37,358 nt of DNA from Akkermansia muciniphila (GCA_945861575.1 CAMAVD010000018.1:1-37358); one strand, 5' to 3'; positions 7,572 to 17,510 are shown, counted from the first letter of the stretch. Program-made: numbers and translations. Notes: generated by a model from the sequence alone, not told the origin.

Positions 7572-7600
7572 AATATAGGCTCGATACGTAGAAGGGTCAA
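7572..7600 (-). promoter_or_regulatory. promoter of the DUF433/DUF5615 pair, probably leaderless
   Basis: On the minus strand TTGACC (7595-7600) and TATATT (7572-7577) are separated by exactly 17 bp, each five of six matches to the sigma70 consensus. Initiation about 7 nt past the -10 would fall on or next to the GTG start codon at 7565, predicting a leaderless mRNA. The short spacer also means the antitoxin could repress by covering its own start. Confidence 0.6.
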
Positions 7601-7696
7601 TCGCGGGTTTTACGCATAAGGCCTAGACCCTATGGCTTGAGATGGGTGGATTGAGCGTGGGTGGCGGCTCATTGGAACGTGGGTTCAGACTCTGTT

Positions 7697-8189
7697 TTAG
7701 TGGAAGGATCCTGGAGGGATCCCAGGCCTCGGCAAGCGATGATCCGTATGGGGGACAGGAGTTCCCTGCCACGATGAGGTTTGAAATTCTCCCGGACCTA
7801 AATGGACACAGGTGTTGATCGGGAGACTTTCGAGTAAGGCATCGAGACGTCCTCCACTCCCGTCCCAGGGGTCGTTTTGCGTTCCCGCACCTAAGCCTCC
7901 ATCGCTGACCGCAGCCGACTTACGTCGATCAGCGATCCAAACATTCACGCGAACCGGATCCAGTAAAAATGCATCGAGGAGGGACATGAGATCAGAGCAA
8001 TTCTATTTTATTGAGAGGACATGGTTCTAGGTGGAATGACCAGCCCAGGCTGTGGGCTGTCCCAAAAGAGGCGGAAATATCGATCCTGATGGGATGGAAC
8101 TCTACAGGAATAGGAGGATCCTGAGCGCCCACACGGAAGCCGCAAGCAACCAGAACCGACACCAATATGAACTGGAGAAAGAGTTTCAT
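7697..8189 (-). pseudogene. remnant of a secreted parallel beta-helix (pectate-lyase-fold) protein
   Basis: Two adjacent minus-strand frames together look like the first ~150 residues of one exported protein. Frame one (8189-7992, 65 aa) opens with a clean signal peptide, MKLFLQFILVSVLVACGFRVGAQ, then loses any recognisable pattern. Frame two (7987-7697, 96 aa) contains NVWIADRRKS, SDGGLGAGTQNDPWDGSGG and LPINTCVHLGPGEFQT, the opening motif of large right-handed beta-helix proteins common in Verrucomicrobiota. Those proteins normally run for several hundred residues, whereas this frame ends about 30 residues after the motif. The piece therefore appears frameshifted and 3'-truncated. The family assignment relies on memory of this motif. 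An alternative is a short intact secreted protein, which is less likely. Confidence 0.5.
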
Positions 8190-8872
8190 AGCTCAGAACA
8201 ATGCCAAGGTCGCCGCATCGTCACTCAAGGTAGCCAAATCTGGCCACTGCTGGACCAGGACTCCTTTCAAAGTCTGGCCAACGGGTCCATGAGGAATGAA
8301 TCGGTCAATGACATGATAGTATCCTCACGTTCAACAGGGGCTTCCTCCTCGAACCCGCCCACCTCCGAGAAAAAAACAACCCAAACTCAGACCTGACATC
8401 CGGCCAGCAAGCCGCCGAGATCTGAAAGTAGGGGGGGGGGTAAAACAAACAGCTCCGAAGCCGCAGACCGCGTCAGACTCTCCAGAGTTGAAGTGAGCTT
8501 TTCCAAGAGCACGTCAGCAACTAGCGACACAACTCGGTGAATTGCAAGAAATAGTTTCACAGAAATTGTTCGCCGCACGTGTCTCAGATTTTTGCGGCAC
8601 ACCTCGTAATCGGAACCGGGTTTTTCCGGGCACAACGTCCTGGCTTGGAGATCGTCCCGTGGCGACCAAGACGTCGAAGGCGGCCGCACATTCCAAGTGA
8701 TGAAAGTCAGGGCCGCCAGACGGCGGCTCATGTGACTCCGATTACGATTACGAGTGCGAGTGCGAGGGGAAGCGGGATGACGTGAGCGCAAATTAATGAC
8801 ATGCGCACAGAACTGCACCTGCGGTATACGCCCCCCTTGCATCCTGGGTCCACCCTTCCTACATTTCAGCCG
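8190..8872. other. gene-poor stretch between beta-helix remnant and uvrA
   Basis: Nearly 680 bp without a convincing intact gene. It holds a G10 homopolymer at 8431-8440, an imperfect hexamer repeat at 8739-8768, and between them a minus-strand stretch reading HLECAAAFDVLVATGRSPSQ then DVVPGKT. That stretch faintly resembles small four-helix-bundle (S23-type) proteins that sit behind similar hexamer repeats in related genomes. The long minus-strand frame 8387-9040 overlaps uvrA and has no recognisable pattern. The uvrA promoter should lie at the right end, but no clear hexamers were seen. Confidence 0.35.
8739..8768 (+). repeat. imperfect tandem hexamer repeat, five units
   Basis: Five consecutive hexamers all starting CGA: CGATTA twice, CGAGTG twice, then CGAGGG. 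The array is too short and too degenerate to be a satellite. It lies about 105 bp before the uvrA start codon, outside any supported gene. Confidence 0.6.
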
Positions 8873-11800
8873 ATGTCGCGCCCACACCCCGCGCCGGCCA
8901 TCCGCCTCCGCGGTGTTCGGCAAAACAATCTCAAGAACTTTGACCTGGATCTGCCGCTCCGCCAACTCACGGTCATCACGGGACTCAGTGGATCGGGTAA
9001 AAGTTCCCTGGCCTTCGATACGCTTTTTGCCGAAGGACAACGCCGCTACATCGAGACCTTCTCCCCCTACGCCCGACAGTTCTTTGATCGGATGGATAAA
9101 CCCAAGGTGGATCGGATTGAGGGAATCCCGCCCGCCATCGCCGTCGAGCAGCGCAACTCCGTTCGCTCAACCCGGTCGACGGTGGGGACTATGACCGAGT
9201 TGTGCGAGTACATGAAGATCGTCTGGTGCCATCTGGCCACCCTCTACTGCCGGGGCTGCGGAAAACCTGTCCGACGCGACCCGCCCGGACAAATATGGGT
9301 TCAGCTCAATGCCGAATCCCCCGCCCCCACAGAGGTGATCGTGACTTTCGACCTTCCCCTCAGTGCCCAACTCAGCCTGGAGGAGTCCCTGGCCTTGGTG
9401 GAGCGACAGGGATACCAACGCCTGCTGCTCTCGGGAAGCGTGTTGCGAATAGAAGATGCCCTGTCCTCGCTGAAAAGCCGAACACCCGCTCAGATCACGG
9501 TCATTCAAGACCGAGCCACGCTCAGCCCTTCATCCCGAGCTCGCTTCGTGGAAGCCTGCGAGCAGGCCTATCACTTCGGCAAAGGTCGCTTGACACTCTG
9601 GTCGTCTTACACCGAGGCAGGCCAGCAGAAGGCAAAGAGCCCCCGTCCCTTCTCCAATCAATTTCACTGTGCGGATTGCGAGTTAGTCTACCGGGAGCCC
9701 TCGCCACCGCTCTTTAGTTTCAACCATCCGATCGGGGCCTGCCCAGCCTGCAAAGGCTTCGGGCGCATCATCAGCATCGACTATCGTCTGGCCATCCCCG
9801 ATCCGACCAAGACCCTCGCCGGAGGTCTCGTGAAACCCTGGCAGTCGGGCGTAAGCGCTGACTGCCAGAAAGATCTGCTGCGCGCCTGCAAGGCGGCCGA
9901 CATCCCCACCCAGATTCCCTTCAATCAAATGAAGCAGGCGCATCAGGACTGGGTCGTCCAGGGCGAGCCCGACTATGGGAAGGATGAGGAGCATCAGTGG
10001 CCGCACGCTTGGTACGGTGTGAAAGGCTATTTTCGCTGGCTCGAGTCCAAATCCTATAAAATGCACGTGAGGGTGCTTCTTTCCCGCTACCGCGCCTACA
10101 CCCGCTGCGAGACCTGTCAGGGACAGCGTTTCCAGCCCGACAGCCTTCGTTTCCAGATGGAATGGCCTGAGGGTTGGACGCTACCAGGTGAACTCTCCCC
10201 CGATAGAGTTTCCCCTGCGACCAAGAAGGGCACCCGCCAGCGGCGCTGCACGCTTTCCGACTTCTATCAACTTCCCGTAGAGCAGGCGCTGCGCTGGACG
10301 GAGGAATGGATTCGGAGATGCGACCGTCCCCAGCGCGACCCTCTTCGGGTGGTGCTAGGAGAGGTTCGCGCCCGGCTTCTCTATCTCAACGAGGTCGGCC
10401 TGGGCTATCTCACTCTCGACCGCCCCACCCGCACTCTCTCCGGCGGCGAAACCGAGCGGGTCAATCTCACCACCTGCCTGGGCACACGGCTGGTGAACAC
10501 CCTGTTTGTGCTGGACGAGCCGAGCGTCGGCTTGCATCCCCGTGACACAGAACAGCTGGTGAAAGTTCTCCTCAGGCTTCGTGACACAGGCAACACCGTG
10601 GTGGTGGTGGAACATGAGGCCAGCGTCATGCGCTCCGCGGATCAGATTCTGGACCTGGGCCCCGGGCAGGGCGAGCGAGGCGGAGAGATTGTCTTCCAAG
10701 GCTCGTACAAAGACATCCTAAAACACACAGCCTCGCTGACAGGGCAGTATCTGAGCGGCCGCCGCCGAATCGACCCTCCCACCCCGCGTCCCGTCGATAC
10801 CGCCAAGCGAAGCAGCCTGAAATGGCTCCGAGCGAGGGGCGTGACGGCTCAAAACCTTCAGGGAATCGAGATCGAAATCCCGCTGGAGCGACTGGTCTGC
10901 CTCACCGGCGTGAGCGGCTCTGGTAAAACCACGCTGGTGCGCGAAGTCCTGCTCCCCGAGATCTCAGCTCGACTCGCAAGTGCGGACAGCGCGGCAGCAG
11001 GTGACGTGGAAAACGATGCGCCCGACTCCGGCAGCCAGGAGGACAGCGAAGCCGAGGAACGCACGGCGTGGCTGGACAGCCTATCAGGCTACGAACATCT
11101 CAAGAAGATTGTGATGGTGGACCAAACCGCCCTCGGCCGCACTCCACGGTCCAACCCGGTGGTGTATATCGGAGCGTTCGAAGCCATCCGAAAACTCTTC
11201 GCGACCACACCTCTGGCGAAGCAACGAGGATTGGACGCCGGCGGGTTCAGCTTCAACTCGGCGCAGGGCCAGTGCGAGCGCTGTCGAGGTGCGGGCTTTG
11301 AGAAAATTGAGATGCAGTTCCTCAGCGATGTCTTCGTTCGCTGCTCTGACTGCAATGGCCGCAGGTACCGGGAGCATGTGCTCGAAATCCGCCTGACACC
11401 TCACACCTCTGGAACCGAAGGGACAACGAGAAAGCGGCGCATGTCTGCGACCTATCCGGCGCCCCGCACCGAATCACTCCTCCTGCAGGAAACCCTGATC
11501 GCACCCAGTCGCGAACGTGGTGGACCGTCGCAGGTAACGCCGCAAACATCCCAAGTCGACTCGGGTTGGTCGATCGCGGACATGTTGGAGGCGACCGTGG
11601 ACGATGCGATCACCTTCCTGGATTCGTTTGTCGAGAGTCGCGACGCAGCAACCGCCGCCCGCAAACTCCGTCTACTCCAGGAGGTCGGTTTGGGCTATCT
11701 GCGACTGGGTCAGCCGATCAATACCCTTTCCGGTGGTGAAAGCCAGCGAATCAAGCTGGTAAGCCACCTGGCCGAGTCTGCGGCGAGCACGCGGAAGAGC

Positions 11801-12148
11801 CCCGACGCGATCGAAGGCACAAACACCAACCTATCCCCCACCCTGTTTATCTTCGACGAGCCCACCACTGGACTGCATTTCGAGGATGTTCGTGTGCTCC
11901 TGAAGGTCTTTCACCGCCTGGTGGATGCCGGACACTCCCTCCTTATCATCGAGCACAATCTGGATGTGATCCGCTCGGCGGACTGGGTCATCGACCTGGG
12001 TCCGGAGGCGGGCTTGGCGGGAGGACGCGTCGTGGTGACCGGGACACCCTCAGACGTCGCGGCCTGTGCCACCAGTCATACAGGAGCCGCGCTGCGGCCC
12101 CTGATGTTGCCAGCCAACCCGACCTCATCCCGTTCCAAGAAGGCGTAG
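8873..12148 (+). CDS. uvrA: UvrA-family excinuclease ATPase, first of tandem pair
   Basis: A class II ABC ATPase of the UvrA family, the DNA-damage sensor of nucleotide-excision repair. I start it at the ATG at 8873 ([14 protein letters not shown]), since the 24 residues before it in the ORF track are not family-like; this gives 1091 aa against ~940 usually. NBD-I has Walker A GLSGSGKS (~37), signature LSGGE (~521) and Walker [13 protein letters not shown] (~543). NBD-II has Walker A GVSGSGKT (~678), LSGGESQR (~952) and [12 protein letters not shown] (~990). Zinc-type CxxC pairs are near 264-294 and 800-830, and the signature insertion domain is present. The N-terminal UvrB-contact region is divergent. 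Two charged or low-complexity inserts flank the second zinc region (one rich in D/E/S, one in R/S/T/P) and explain the extra length. Four nt separate it from the next uvrA paralogue. Confidence 0.93.
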   Translation: MSRPHPAPAIRLRGVRQNNLKNFDLDLPLRQLTVITGLSGSGKSSLAFDTLFAEGQRRYIETFSPYARQFFDRMDKPKVDRIEGIPPAIAVEQRNSVRSTRSTVGTMTELCEYMKIVWCHLATLYCRGCGKPVRRDPPGQIWVQLNAESPAPTEVIVTFDLPLSAQLSLEESLALVERQGYQRLLLSGSVLRIEDALSSLKSRTPAQITVIQDRATLSPSSRARFVEACEQAYHFGKGRLTLWSSYTEAGQQKAKSPRPFSNQFHCADCELVYREPSPPLFSFNHPIGACPACKGFGRIISIDYRLAIPDPTKTLAGGLVKPWQSGVSADCQKDLLRACKAADIPTQIPFNQMKQAHQDWVVQGEPDYGKDEEHQWPHAWYGVKGYFRWLESKSYKMHVRVLLSRYRAYTRCETCQGQRFQPDSLRFQMEWPEGWTLPGELSPDRVSPATKKGTRQRRCTLSDFYQLPVEQALRWTEEWIRRCDRPQRDPLRVVLGEVRARLLYLNEVGLGYLTLDRPTRTLSGGETERVNLTTCLGTRLVNTLFVLDEPSVGLHPRDTEQLVKVLLRLRDTGNTVVVVEHEASVMRSADQILDLGPGQGERGGEIVFQGSYKDILKHTASLTGQYLSGRRRIDPPTPRPVDTAKRSSLKWLRARGVTAQNLQGIEIEIPLERLVCLTGVSGSGKTTLVREVLLPEISARLASADSAAAGDVENDAPDSGSQEDSEAEERTAWLDSLSGYEHLKKIVMVDQTALGRTPRSNPVVYIGAFEAIRKLFATTPLAKQRGLDAGGFSFNSAQGQCERCRGAGFEKIEMQFLSDVFVRCSDCNGRRYREHVLEIRLTPHTSGTEGTTRKRRMSATYPAPRTESLLLQETLIAPSRERGGPSQVTPQTSQVDSGWSIADMLEATVDDAITFLDSFVESRDAATAARKLRLLQEVGLGYLRLGQPINTLSGGESQRIKLVSHLAESAASTRKSPDAIEGTNTNLSPTLFIFDEPTTGLHFEDVRVLLKVFHRLVDAGHSLLIIEHNLDVIRSADWVIDLGPEAGLAGGRVVVTGTPSDVAACATSHTGAALRPLMLPANPTSSRSKKA

Positions 12149-12152
12149 CCCC

Positions 12153-14867
12153 ATGAAGAAAACCCCTGAGCCGACGCCCCGCTGGGACGACGCCATCGAA
12201 ATCCATGGTGCGCGTGAGCACAATCTCAAGAACATCTCCCTCCAAATCCCACGCGACCGCTTCGTGGTTATCACTGGAGTGAGCGGATCCGGCAAGAGCA
12301 CGCTCGCCTTCGACCTGCTCTTCGCCGAGGGGCAGAGACGCTTCCTCGATTCCATGAACACCTATGCTCGGCAGTTTGTGGAGCAACTTTCCAGGCCCGA
12401 CGTGGACCTCATCACCGGCGTACCCCCAACGGTGAGCATCGAGCAGCGAACCAGCCGTGGGGGCGGGAAGAGCACGGTAGCGACCGTAACCGAGATTCAT
12501 CACTTCATTCGACTGCTCTTTGCACGGTTGGGGACCCAGCATTGTCCCGACTGCGGCTGCGCGGTCGAAGCACAGACACGCGACGAGCTGGTGCGACGAC
12601 TTTCCGCCGAGGCGGCCCAGCGCGGAGATCTTCTCCTCCTCGCGCCGCTTGTAAGAAATAGGAAAGGCTTCCATAGCGACCTGGCCGAATGGGCTTCCTC
12701 ACATGGGTATGCGGAGCTTCGGGCGGACGGGAAAATCCATAAAACCTCTGAACCATTCCGTCTCGACCGATTCAAGGAGCACGATGTCGAGGTCGTCATC
12801 GGCGTCTTCGACTCGGGGAAGAAGAAGGTGCGAAAGGCGGAGAACCCACCCTCCAAAAGCCCACGGGATCTGGCGGAGGAGGCCCTCAAGATCGGCAAGG
12901 GCACCCTCTTCGCCTTGGACAACACCCATGGACTGACGGTGCATTCCACAGAGCGTGCCTGCCCCCAATGCGGCCGATCCTTCACCGCGCTCGATCCGAA
13001 GATGTTCAGCTATAATTCAGCGCAAGGATGGTGCCTCAAATGCCGTGGGTTCGGAGAGACCTTCTACCTGCCGGAGGTGGATCGAGGCGCGCGCGCCGAT
13101 GCCATCGAAGAGTCCTGGTTCGGCTGGACCGAGGGCAAGCACGAGCCCTGCGATGAATGCCATGGCGCTCGACTTAACTCCACCGTGCTGGCGGTACGCC
13201 TACACGCGAAAGGCCTTCAGATCGCGGTGAAGAACAAGGAACCGTGGCCCTCTATCGATGATTTTGGGACCATGTCCGTCTCCGAGGCTCGCAGCGCTTT
13301 CAAAAGCGTTCGCTTCGAAGGAACAGGAGCACAGATTGCGCGCGATATCGTGCCAGAGATTCAGGAGCGCCTGAATTTCCTTCAGGAAGTGGGACTGGGC
13401 TATCTACACCTGGGTCGCGCGGTCACCACGCTGTCCGGTGGGGAGGCTCAGCGCATCCGCCTGGCTGCCCAGCTGGGATCCAATCTGAGCGGCGTGCTGT
13501 ATATACTGGACGAGCCGACCATCGGATTGCACGCACGGGACAACGAGCGACTCCTTCAGGCGCTGGAAATGCTAAAGGCACGAGGCAATTCGGTGATTGT
13601 CGTGGAGCACGACGAAGAAACGATGCGTCGGGCGGACTGGATCATCGACCTCGGACCTGCCGCAGGGGTCCGTGGCGGACAGGTGGTCGCGCAAGGCACC
13701 CTCGCAGAGCTGGCGCGCCATCCCGAAAGCATTACCGGCCAGTGTTTACGCGCCGAGCGCCGCTTCCCCATCCGTGGGGAACGTCGCCCCGTAGAGCACC
13801 GCAAAGGCTTGAAAGCGGAGGACCTGCCCTCGTGGTTGGAAGTCGGCCCTGCTTCGATTCACAATCTCAAGAAAGTGAAGACCAGGATCCCGCTTGGGCG
13901 CTTCGTCACAGTCACCGGCGTCAGCGGCTCTGGCAAAAGCACACTCGTGCGCGAGGCACTCCTGCCCGCCCTGCAAGCCTCACTCACCAAGGCAGGCTCC
14001 TCGCCGATTCCCATCCTGGGCTACGAAGGCATCCGGGCTGTCTACGAAGTCGATCAGGCACCGATCGGGAGAACACCCCGCTCCACACCCGCCACCTATG
14101 TAGGCTTCTTCAATGACATCCGCGATCTGTTTGCCCAGACCTCGGAGTCTCGCATGCGCGGGTTCTCCTCAAGCCGCTTCTCGTTCAATAGCAGCCAGGG
14201 CCGGTGCCCGACGTGCGAAGGCGCCGGACTTGTGAAGCTGGAGATGAACTTTCTTCCCCCAGCCTACGTGAAGTGCGAGACCTGCAATGGAACCCGTTTC
14301 AACTTGGAAACGCTCGACGTGGAGTTCAAGGGAAAGAACATCGGTCAGGTCCTCGATCTTTCCGTCGAGGAAGGCATCGAGTTTTTTGCGAGTCATTCGA
14401 AAATCCTGCATGCCCTCAGAGTGTTGAACGACACAGGGCTGGGCTATCTGAGGCTCGGCCAGACCAGCCCCACACTCAGCGGAGGTGAGGCACAGCGTGT
14501 CAAATTGGTCACTCATCTGCTCGGCGGTCTGAGGGACAGCGCCCAACCCGACCGGCGCAGGTCGCGGTCCTCCGGGAAGAATTTCTTCGTCCTCGAGGAA
14601 CCCACAGTGGGACTGCACATGTCGGATGTAAAACGACTGGTCGAGGTGATCCAACGACTCGTGGAGGGAGGGCACTCCGTACTGGTGATTGAGCACAATT
14701 TGGACCTCATCGCAGAATCAGATTGGATCGTAGATCTAGGACCTGAGGGAGGCGGAGGCGGAGGGACCATTGTAGCCGAAGGAACGCCCGAATCTCTCGC
14801 ACGAGAAGGCAAGTCCTACACGGGACGCTACCTGCGGGAGCTGCTCCAAAAGCAACCCAAAGCCTAG
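12153..14867 (+). CDS. UvrA-family ATPase, second of tandem pair, lacking most of the insertion domain
   Basis: A second complete UvrA-family protein (904 aa), 4 nt after the first and certainly co-transcribed. Walker A motifs GVSGSGKST lie near residues 41 and 589, LSGGEAQR near 427 and 775, and Walker [13 protein letters not shown] near 449. Its UvrB-contact region is closer to canonical UvrA ([15 protein letters not shown]). Two features are odd. Between the zinc pair CLKC (~297) and CDEC (~333) only ~33 residues remain where canonical UvrA has a DNA-binding insertion domain of over 100. In NBD-II the Walker B aspartate position reads [12 protein letters not shown], with Glu for Asp. Some bacteria encode a giant double UvrA, and this tandem pair may be the unfused counterpart. 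Whether it acts in repair with UvrB or in another role is unknown. Confidence 0.9.
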   Translation: MKKTPEPTPRWDDAIEIHGAREHNLKNISLQIPRDRFVVITGVSGSGKSTLAFDLLFAEGQRRFLDSMNTYARQFVEQLSRPDVDLITGVPPTVSIEQRTSRGGGKSTVATVTEIHHFIRLLFARLGTQHCPDCGCAVEAQTRDELVRRLSAEAAQRGDLLLLAPLVRNRKGFHSDLAEWASSHGYAELRADGKIHKTSEPFRLDRFKEHDVEVVIGVFDSGKKKVRKAENPPSKSPRDLAEEALKIGKGTLFALDNTHGLTVHSTERACPQCGRSFTALDPKMFSYNSAQGWCLKCRGFGETFYLPEVDRGARADAIEESWFGWTEGKHEPCDECHGARLNSTVLAVRLHAKGLQIAVKNKEPWPSIDDFGTMSVSEARSAFKSVRFEGTGAQIARDIVPEIQERLNFLQEVGLGYLHLGRAVTTLSGGEAQRIRLAAQLGSNLSGVLYILDEPTIGLHARDNERLLQALEMLKARGNSVIVVEHDEETMRRADWIIDLGPAAGVRGGQVVAQGTLAELARHPESITGQCLRAERRFPIRGERRPVEHRKGLKAEDLPSWLEVGPASIHNLKKVKTRIPLGRFVTVTGVSGSGKSTLVREALLPALQASLTKAGSSPIPILGYEGIRAVYEVDQAPIGRTPRSTPATYVGFFNDIRDLFAQTSESRMRGFSSSRFSFNSSQGRCPTCEGAGLVKLEMNFLPPAYVKCETCNGTRFNLETLDVEFKGKNIGQVLDLSVEEGIEFFASHSKILHALRVLNDTGLGYLRLGQTSPTLSGGEAQRVKLVTHLLGGLRDSAQPDRRRSRSSGKNFFVLEEPTVGLHMSDVKRLVEVIQRLVEGGHSVLVIEHNLDLIAESDWIVDLGPEGGGGGGTIVAEGTPESLAREGKSYTGRYLRELLQKQPKA

Positions 14868-14926
14868 CAGCCTGTCACGACGGTTCCTGAGTCCTGATTC
14901 AGCACAGACGGGCTTCACAGTCAGAC

Positions 14927-14976
14927 TCAGGTCCGGTGGTGTCAGGTCCGGCAGGCTGCCGGGCTTAAAAAAAGCC
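14927..14976. repeat. direct repeat plus two small hairpins downstream of the uvrA pair
   Basis: TCAGGTCCGG occurs twice, at 14927-14936 and 14942-14951. The second copy runs into a hairpin with arms CCGGCA/TGCCGG (14948-14962), followed by a weak one with arms GGCTT/AAGCC around an A-rich loop (14962-14976). The A-run follows the first hairpin on the plus strand and precedes it on the minus strand as T, so neither strand shows a proper terminator order. It lies between the convergent uvrA pair and the O-antigen-ligase-like gene. Confidence 0.45.
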
Positions 14977-14990
14977 TTCTGCGCATCTTC

Positions 14991-16607
14991 TTAAGCAGGA
15001 GCGCCAGTCTGTAACGCCCCTGTGGGAGGCAGTGCTCCTGGGGCCGGTTTGACGGGCTCAAGAGCGGGAGCGGACAAGGGCTCGCGGGATTTTCGAGCCA
15101 CGCCACCGTTGAGGCTAATACTTAGGCCCAAGGTCCCCGTAAAAATTGCCAAACCGTTGGTAAAGGCCCCATAGACGAAGATGTAGAAAAACGTCTGCGT
15201 TACAAAGAAGGTGAACAAAAACGTATTAATCTTCTGGAGTTCGGGAGGGCCGTAGCGATGGTTTCTGTAGAGTGCATACATGCCGGCCACCAAAAGCCAT
15301 GTGAACGCGAGGGCCCCAGGTATGCCCAGAGGAACCAGGACTGAGAGGGGACCGCTGTGATAGTCCCCTGCGATGTAGAGGCCTTCGAAATCGCTGATAA
15401 ATCCACGACGGGTGGATTCCTTTACAAGATAGAGATCCGTCGCATTCCCACCAAAGCCCTTGCCCAACACCAGATACTTGGGCATCTCCTCCACGACCAC
15501 CTGCCACATGCGCAAACGCCAATCCGTGGAGGCCCACGCATCAAACTTCACCTTCGCGCTAAGCCGCACGGGCAGATAAGCGATCGCACGCTGAACGACC
15601 AGAGGCAGCTTCTCAGTAAAAGGCACCAAACACGTCGCCAGTGCAATGGATGCTCCCAGGAGAATGAAAAACAAACGGGTCCGGTGCAGCTTCTCCACAA
15701 AAAACTGAACGCAGAACATCAGCACAAATAGAATCGGCATGGACCGAAACCCACCGAACGTGCTGATAAAAATGGTCAGGCAGAAACCAATCAGCCGCCA
15801 GGGCTGATTGACATAGAGCGTGCTCTTCCGTCGGATCGGAAAAAAGCTGAAGCCTTCGGAGAAATCAAACAGGCCCTTCACGCCATGGCGAATCAACAGA
15901 TAGCAAAAGGGCGCCATACAGCCGAAGGCCACTCCGCTCAACCGGGAGAACGCGTTATCCTGAGTGCTATAGTCGGCCTGGATCTGCATCACAGCGTTGT
16001 CGATTGGGAAGAGCCAGAAAAGCCAATACAGCTGGAAAGAATAGGCAATATTGCTCACCACGTGGGTGATGCCGGACAGAAAGAAAATCATGCTATACAG
16101 GAGCGCCCGGTGCGGAGGGATCTTCTGCCAGCTCAGGGCAAAGTAGCCTAAGATCGCCAGGAAAGCGTCGGCATACTTTCGTCCACCGAAGGTGCCACCT
16201 CCGAGGGAGGTCAGACCAAAGCCATCTCGTAGCCTCGCGGTAATGAAGATGACCAAAAACAGCACGATCAAAGGAGCCGTTAGCCAAGGGACTGTTTGCA
16301 GCCGCTTCTGCTTGTTCATCACCCGATCTAGGATCGAGAAGGCCACGCTCGCGAGTGTGAGAACCATCCAAAAACGTGGATGCCCTGGCAGGAAGAACGC
16401 ATGAATCGTGGCATTCCAGACGAGGATCAACAGGAAATGATGCCATCGGAGTAAGACCGGTACGAGCAGAAGTCCCATCACCGTCGTAACCCCCAGGACC
16501 GAGATAAGGTCCAGCGGAGTCGTCAGGAGATAGCCCATCAGCATCGCTATGGGCACACAAAGCCCATAGATGATGACAACCCGTGGTATCGCGACGTTGC
16601 TATTCAT
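14991..16607 (-). CDS. O-antigen ligase/polymerase-like (Wzy_C family) membrane protein
   Basis: A polytopic membrane protein with 10 or more hydrophobic segments and a long extramembrane loop before the last helices, the layout of the Wzy/WaaL O-antigen ligase superfamily. The stretch KYLVLGKGFGGNATDLY and the following DYHSGPLSVLVPLGIPGALA matches the Wzy_C region, where a histidine in the large periplasmic loop and nearby arginines are functional in studied ligases. The C-terminus is a Pro/Ala-rich tail. The ORF track starts at a GTG at 16706; I prefer the ATG at 16605-16607 (MNSNVAIPRVVIIYG), where the first membrane segment begins. No glycosyltransferase or flippase genes adjoin, so whether it ligates lipopolysaccharide, polymerises an exopolysaccharide or glycosylates proteins cannot be said. 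Confidence 0.75.
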   Translation of the reverse strand: MNSNVAIPRVVIIYGLCVPIAMLMGYLLTTPLDLISVLGVTTVMGLLLVPVLLRWHHFLLILVWNATIHAFFLPGHPRFWMVLTLASVAFSILDRVMNKQKRLQTVPWLTAPLIVLFLVIFITARLRDGFGLTSLGGGTFGGRKYADAFLAILGYFALSWQKIPPHRALLYSMIFFLSGITHVVSNIAYSFQLYWLFWLFPIDNAVMQIQADYSTQDNAFSRLSGVAFGCMAPFCYLLIRHGVKGLFDFSEGFSFFPIRRKSTLYVNQPWRLIGFCLTIFISTFGGFRSMPILFVLMFCVQFFVEKLHRTRLFFILLGASIALATCLVPFTEKLPLVVQRAIAYLPVRLSAKVKFDAWASTDWRLRMWQVVVEEMPKYLVLGKGFGGNATDLYLVKESTRRGFISDFEGLYIAGDYHSGPLSVLVPLGIPGALAFTWLLVAGMYALYRNHRYGPPELQKINTFLFTFFVTQTFFYIFVYGAFTNGLAIFTGTLGLSISLNGGVARKSREPLSAPALEPVKPAPGALPPTGALQTGAPA

Positions 16608-16844
16608 TCGCCAACTAGTAATCGACCAAGCATCGCCTAGCTTGAGCCACACTGACTCAAGCCAAGGCCACACCGAAATGATGGACAAGGCCAGGAGGCT
16701 GGCCACTCAAAAAAAGGACTCCGACAACTTTCGTTCCCGACAAACTCCCACCTCATGCTGTCTTTGGCAACCAGGCACGCTAGGTGATTCCTAAAGAACC
16801 GCCTCCGTGGCCCCCACCCCATCCTGACCAACGGGGCGGTCATC

Positions 16845-17510
16845 TCAATCCAGCCCCAACTGCGCTCTCAGCTGTGCGAGGGCTCGGGACCGATGACTTA
16901 TGCGATTTTTGACGGCAGAACCCAACTGGGCAAAGGATGCGTTTTCTCCTGCCGGAACAAACAAGGGATCATAGCCAAATCCGCCCCCGCCTGTGGGCTC
17001 CAGAAGAATTCGACCCTCGCAAACCCCCTCGCAAAACCGGAGCGAGGGGGCGACCTCGCCCTCCCCTACGGTCGCCAAGGCGAGAGCGCAGCGGAAACGC
17101 GCACTGCGCCCAGGCAGGGCAACCTCGGCCAGCAGGCGCAGGAGCTTGCGATTATTCTCAGCGTCCGGGCTGTTCCCCATGGATCCAGGCTGATCCAAAC
17201 CGGCGAAACGAGCAGAGTAAATGCCGGGGGCTCCCTGCAAGGCGTCCACCTCCAAGCCCGAGTCATCTGCCAGCACCCCGAACTTGGCCGATCCCGACAC
17301 CTTCCTTACAAGTTCTGGCCGACCGGCAAGCCACCTGGCGACGGCAAGGCACTTCTTCGCGGCATTGTCCCGGAAGGTCAAACCGTCCTCAACCGCTTCA
17401 GGCACGCCTTCAAACTCGCTCAACCCCCGACACTGGATCTTGCCCTCTAAAACAGCAGCCATTTCCTCCACCTTGTGCGCGTTCCGTGTCGCAACGATCA
17501 GAACCTTCAT
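16845..17510 (-). CDS. rdgB: RdgB/HAM1 non-canonical purine NTP pyrophosphatase
   Basis: An ITPase-family enzyme that hydrolyses ITP, dITP and XTP to monophosphates, keeping deaminated purines out of nucleic acids. Motifs include the N-terminal nucleotide-binding VATRNAHKVEEM, then FRDNAAKKCLAVA, the metal-site FGVLADDSGLEVDAL, APGIYSARFAG, TGGGGFGYDPLFVPAG and the closing KNRISHRSRAL. It is 221 aa against ~200 usually; the surplus is a short insertion before FGVLADDSG. Its ATG overlaps the TGA of the upstream DUF420 gene by 4 nt, which places it at the distal end of the oxidase-assembly operon even though its function is unrelated. Confidence 0.95.
   Translation of the reverse strand: MKVLIVATRNAHKVEEMAAVLEGKIQCRGLSEFEGVPEAVEDGLTFRDNAAKKCLAVARWLAGRPELVRKVSGSAKFGVLADDSGLEVDALQGAPGIYSARFAGLDQPGSMGNSPDAENNRKLLRLLAEVALPGRSARFRCALALATVGEGEVAPSLRFCEGVCEGRILLEPTGGGGFGYDPLFVPAGENASFAQLGSAVKNRISHRSRALAQLRAQLGLD

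Noticed and set aside
8801-8872. 24-residue N-terminal extension of the first UvrA
   Set aside because: Not family-like; the ATG at 8873 places the usual UvrA N-terminus directly after the start.
8387-9040. 217-aa minus-strand ORF
   Set aside because: It runs into the 5' end of uvrA on the opposite strand, has no recognisable domain, and its residues look like translated antisense sequence.
14948-14976. Intrinsic terminator for the uvrA pair or the ligase gene
   Set aside because: The stem is short and the A/T run is on the wrong side of the main stem for both strands.
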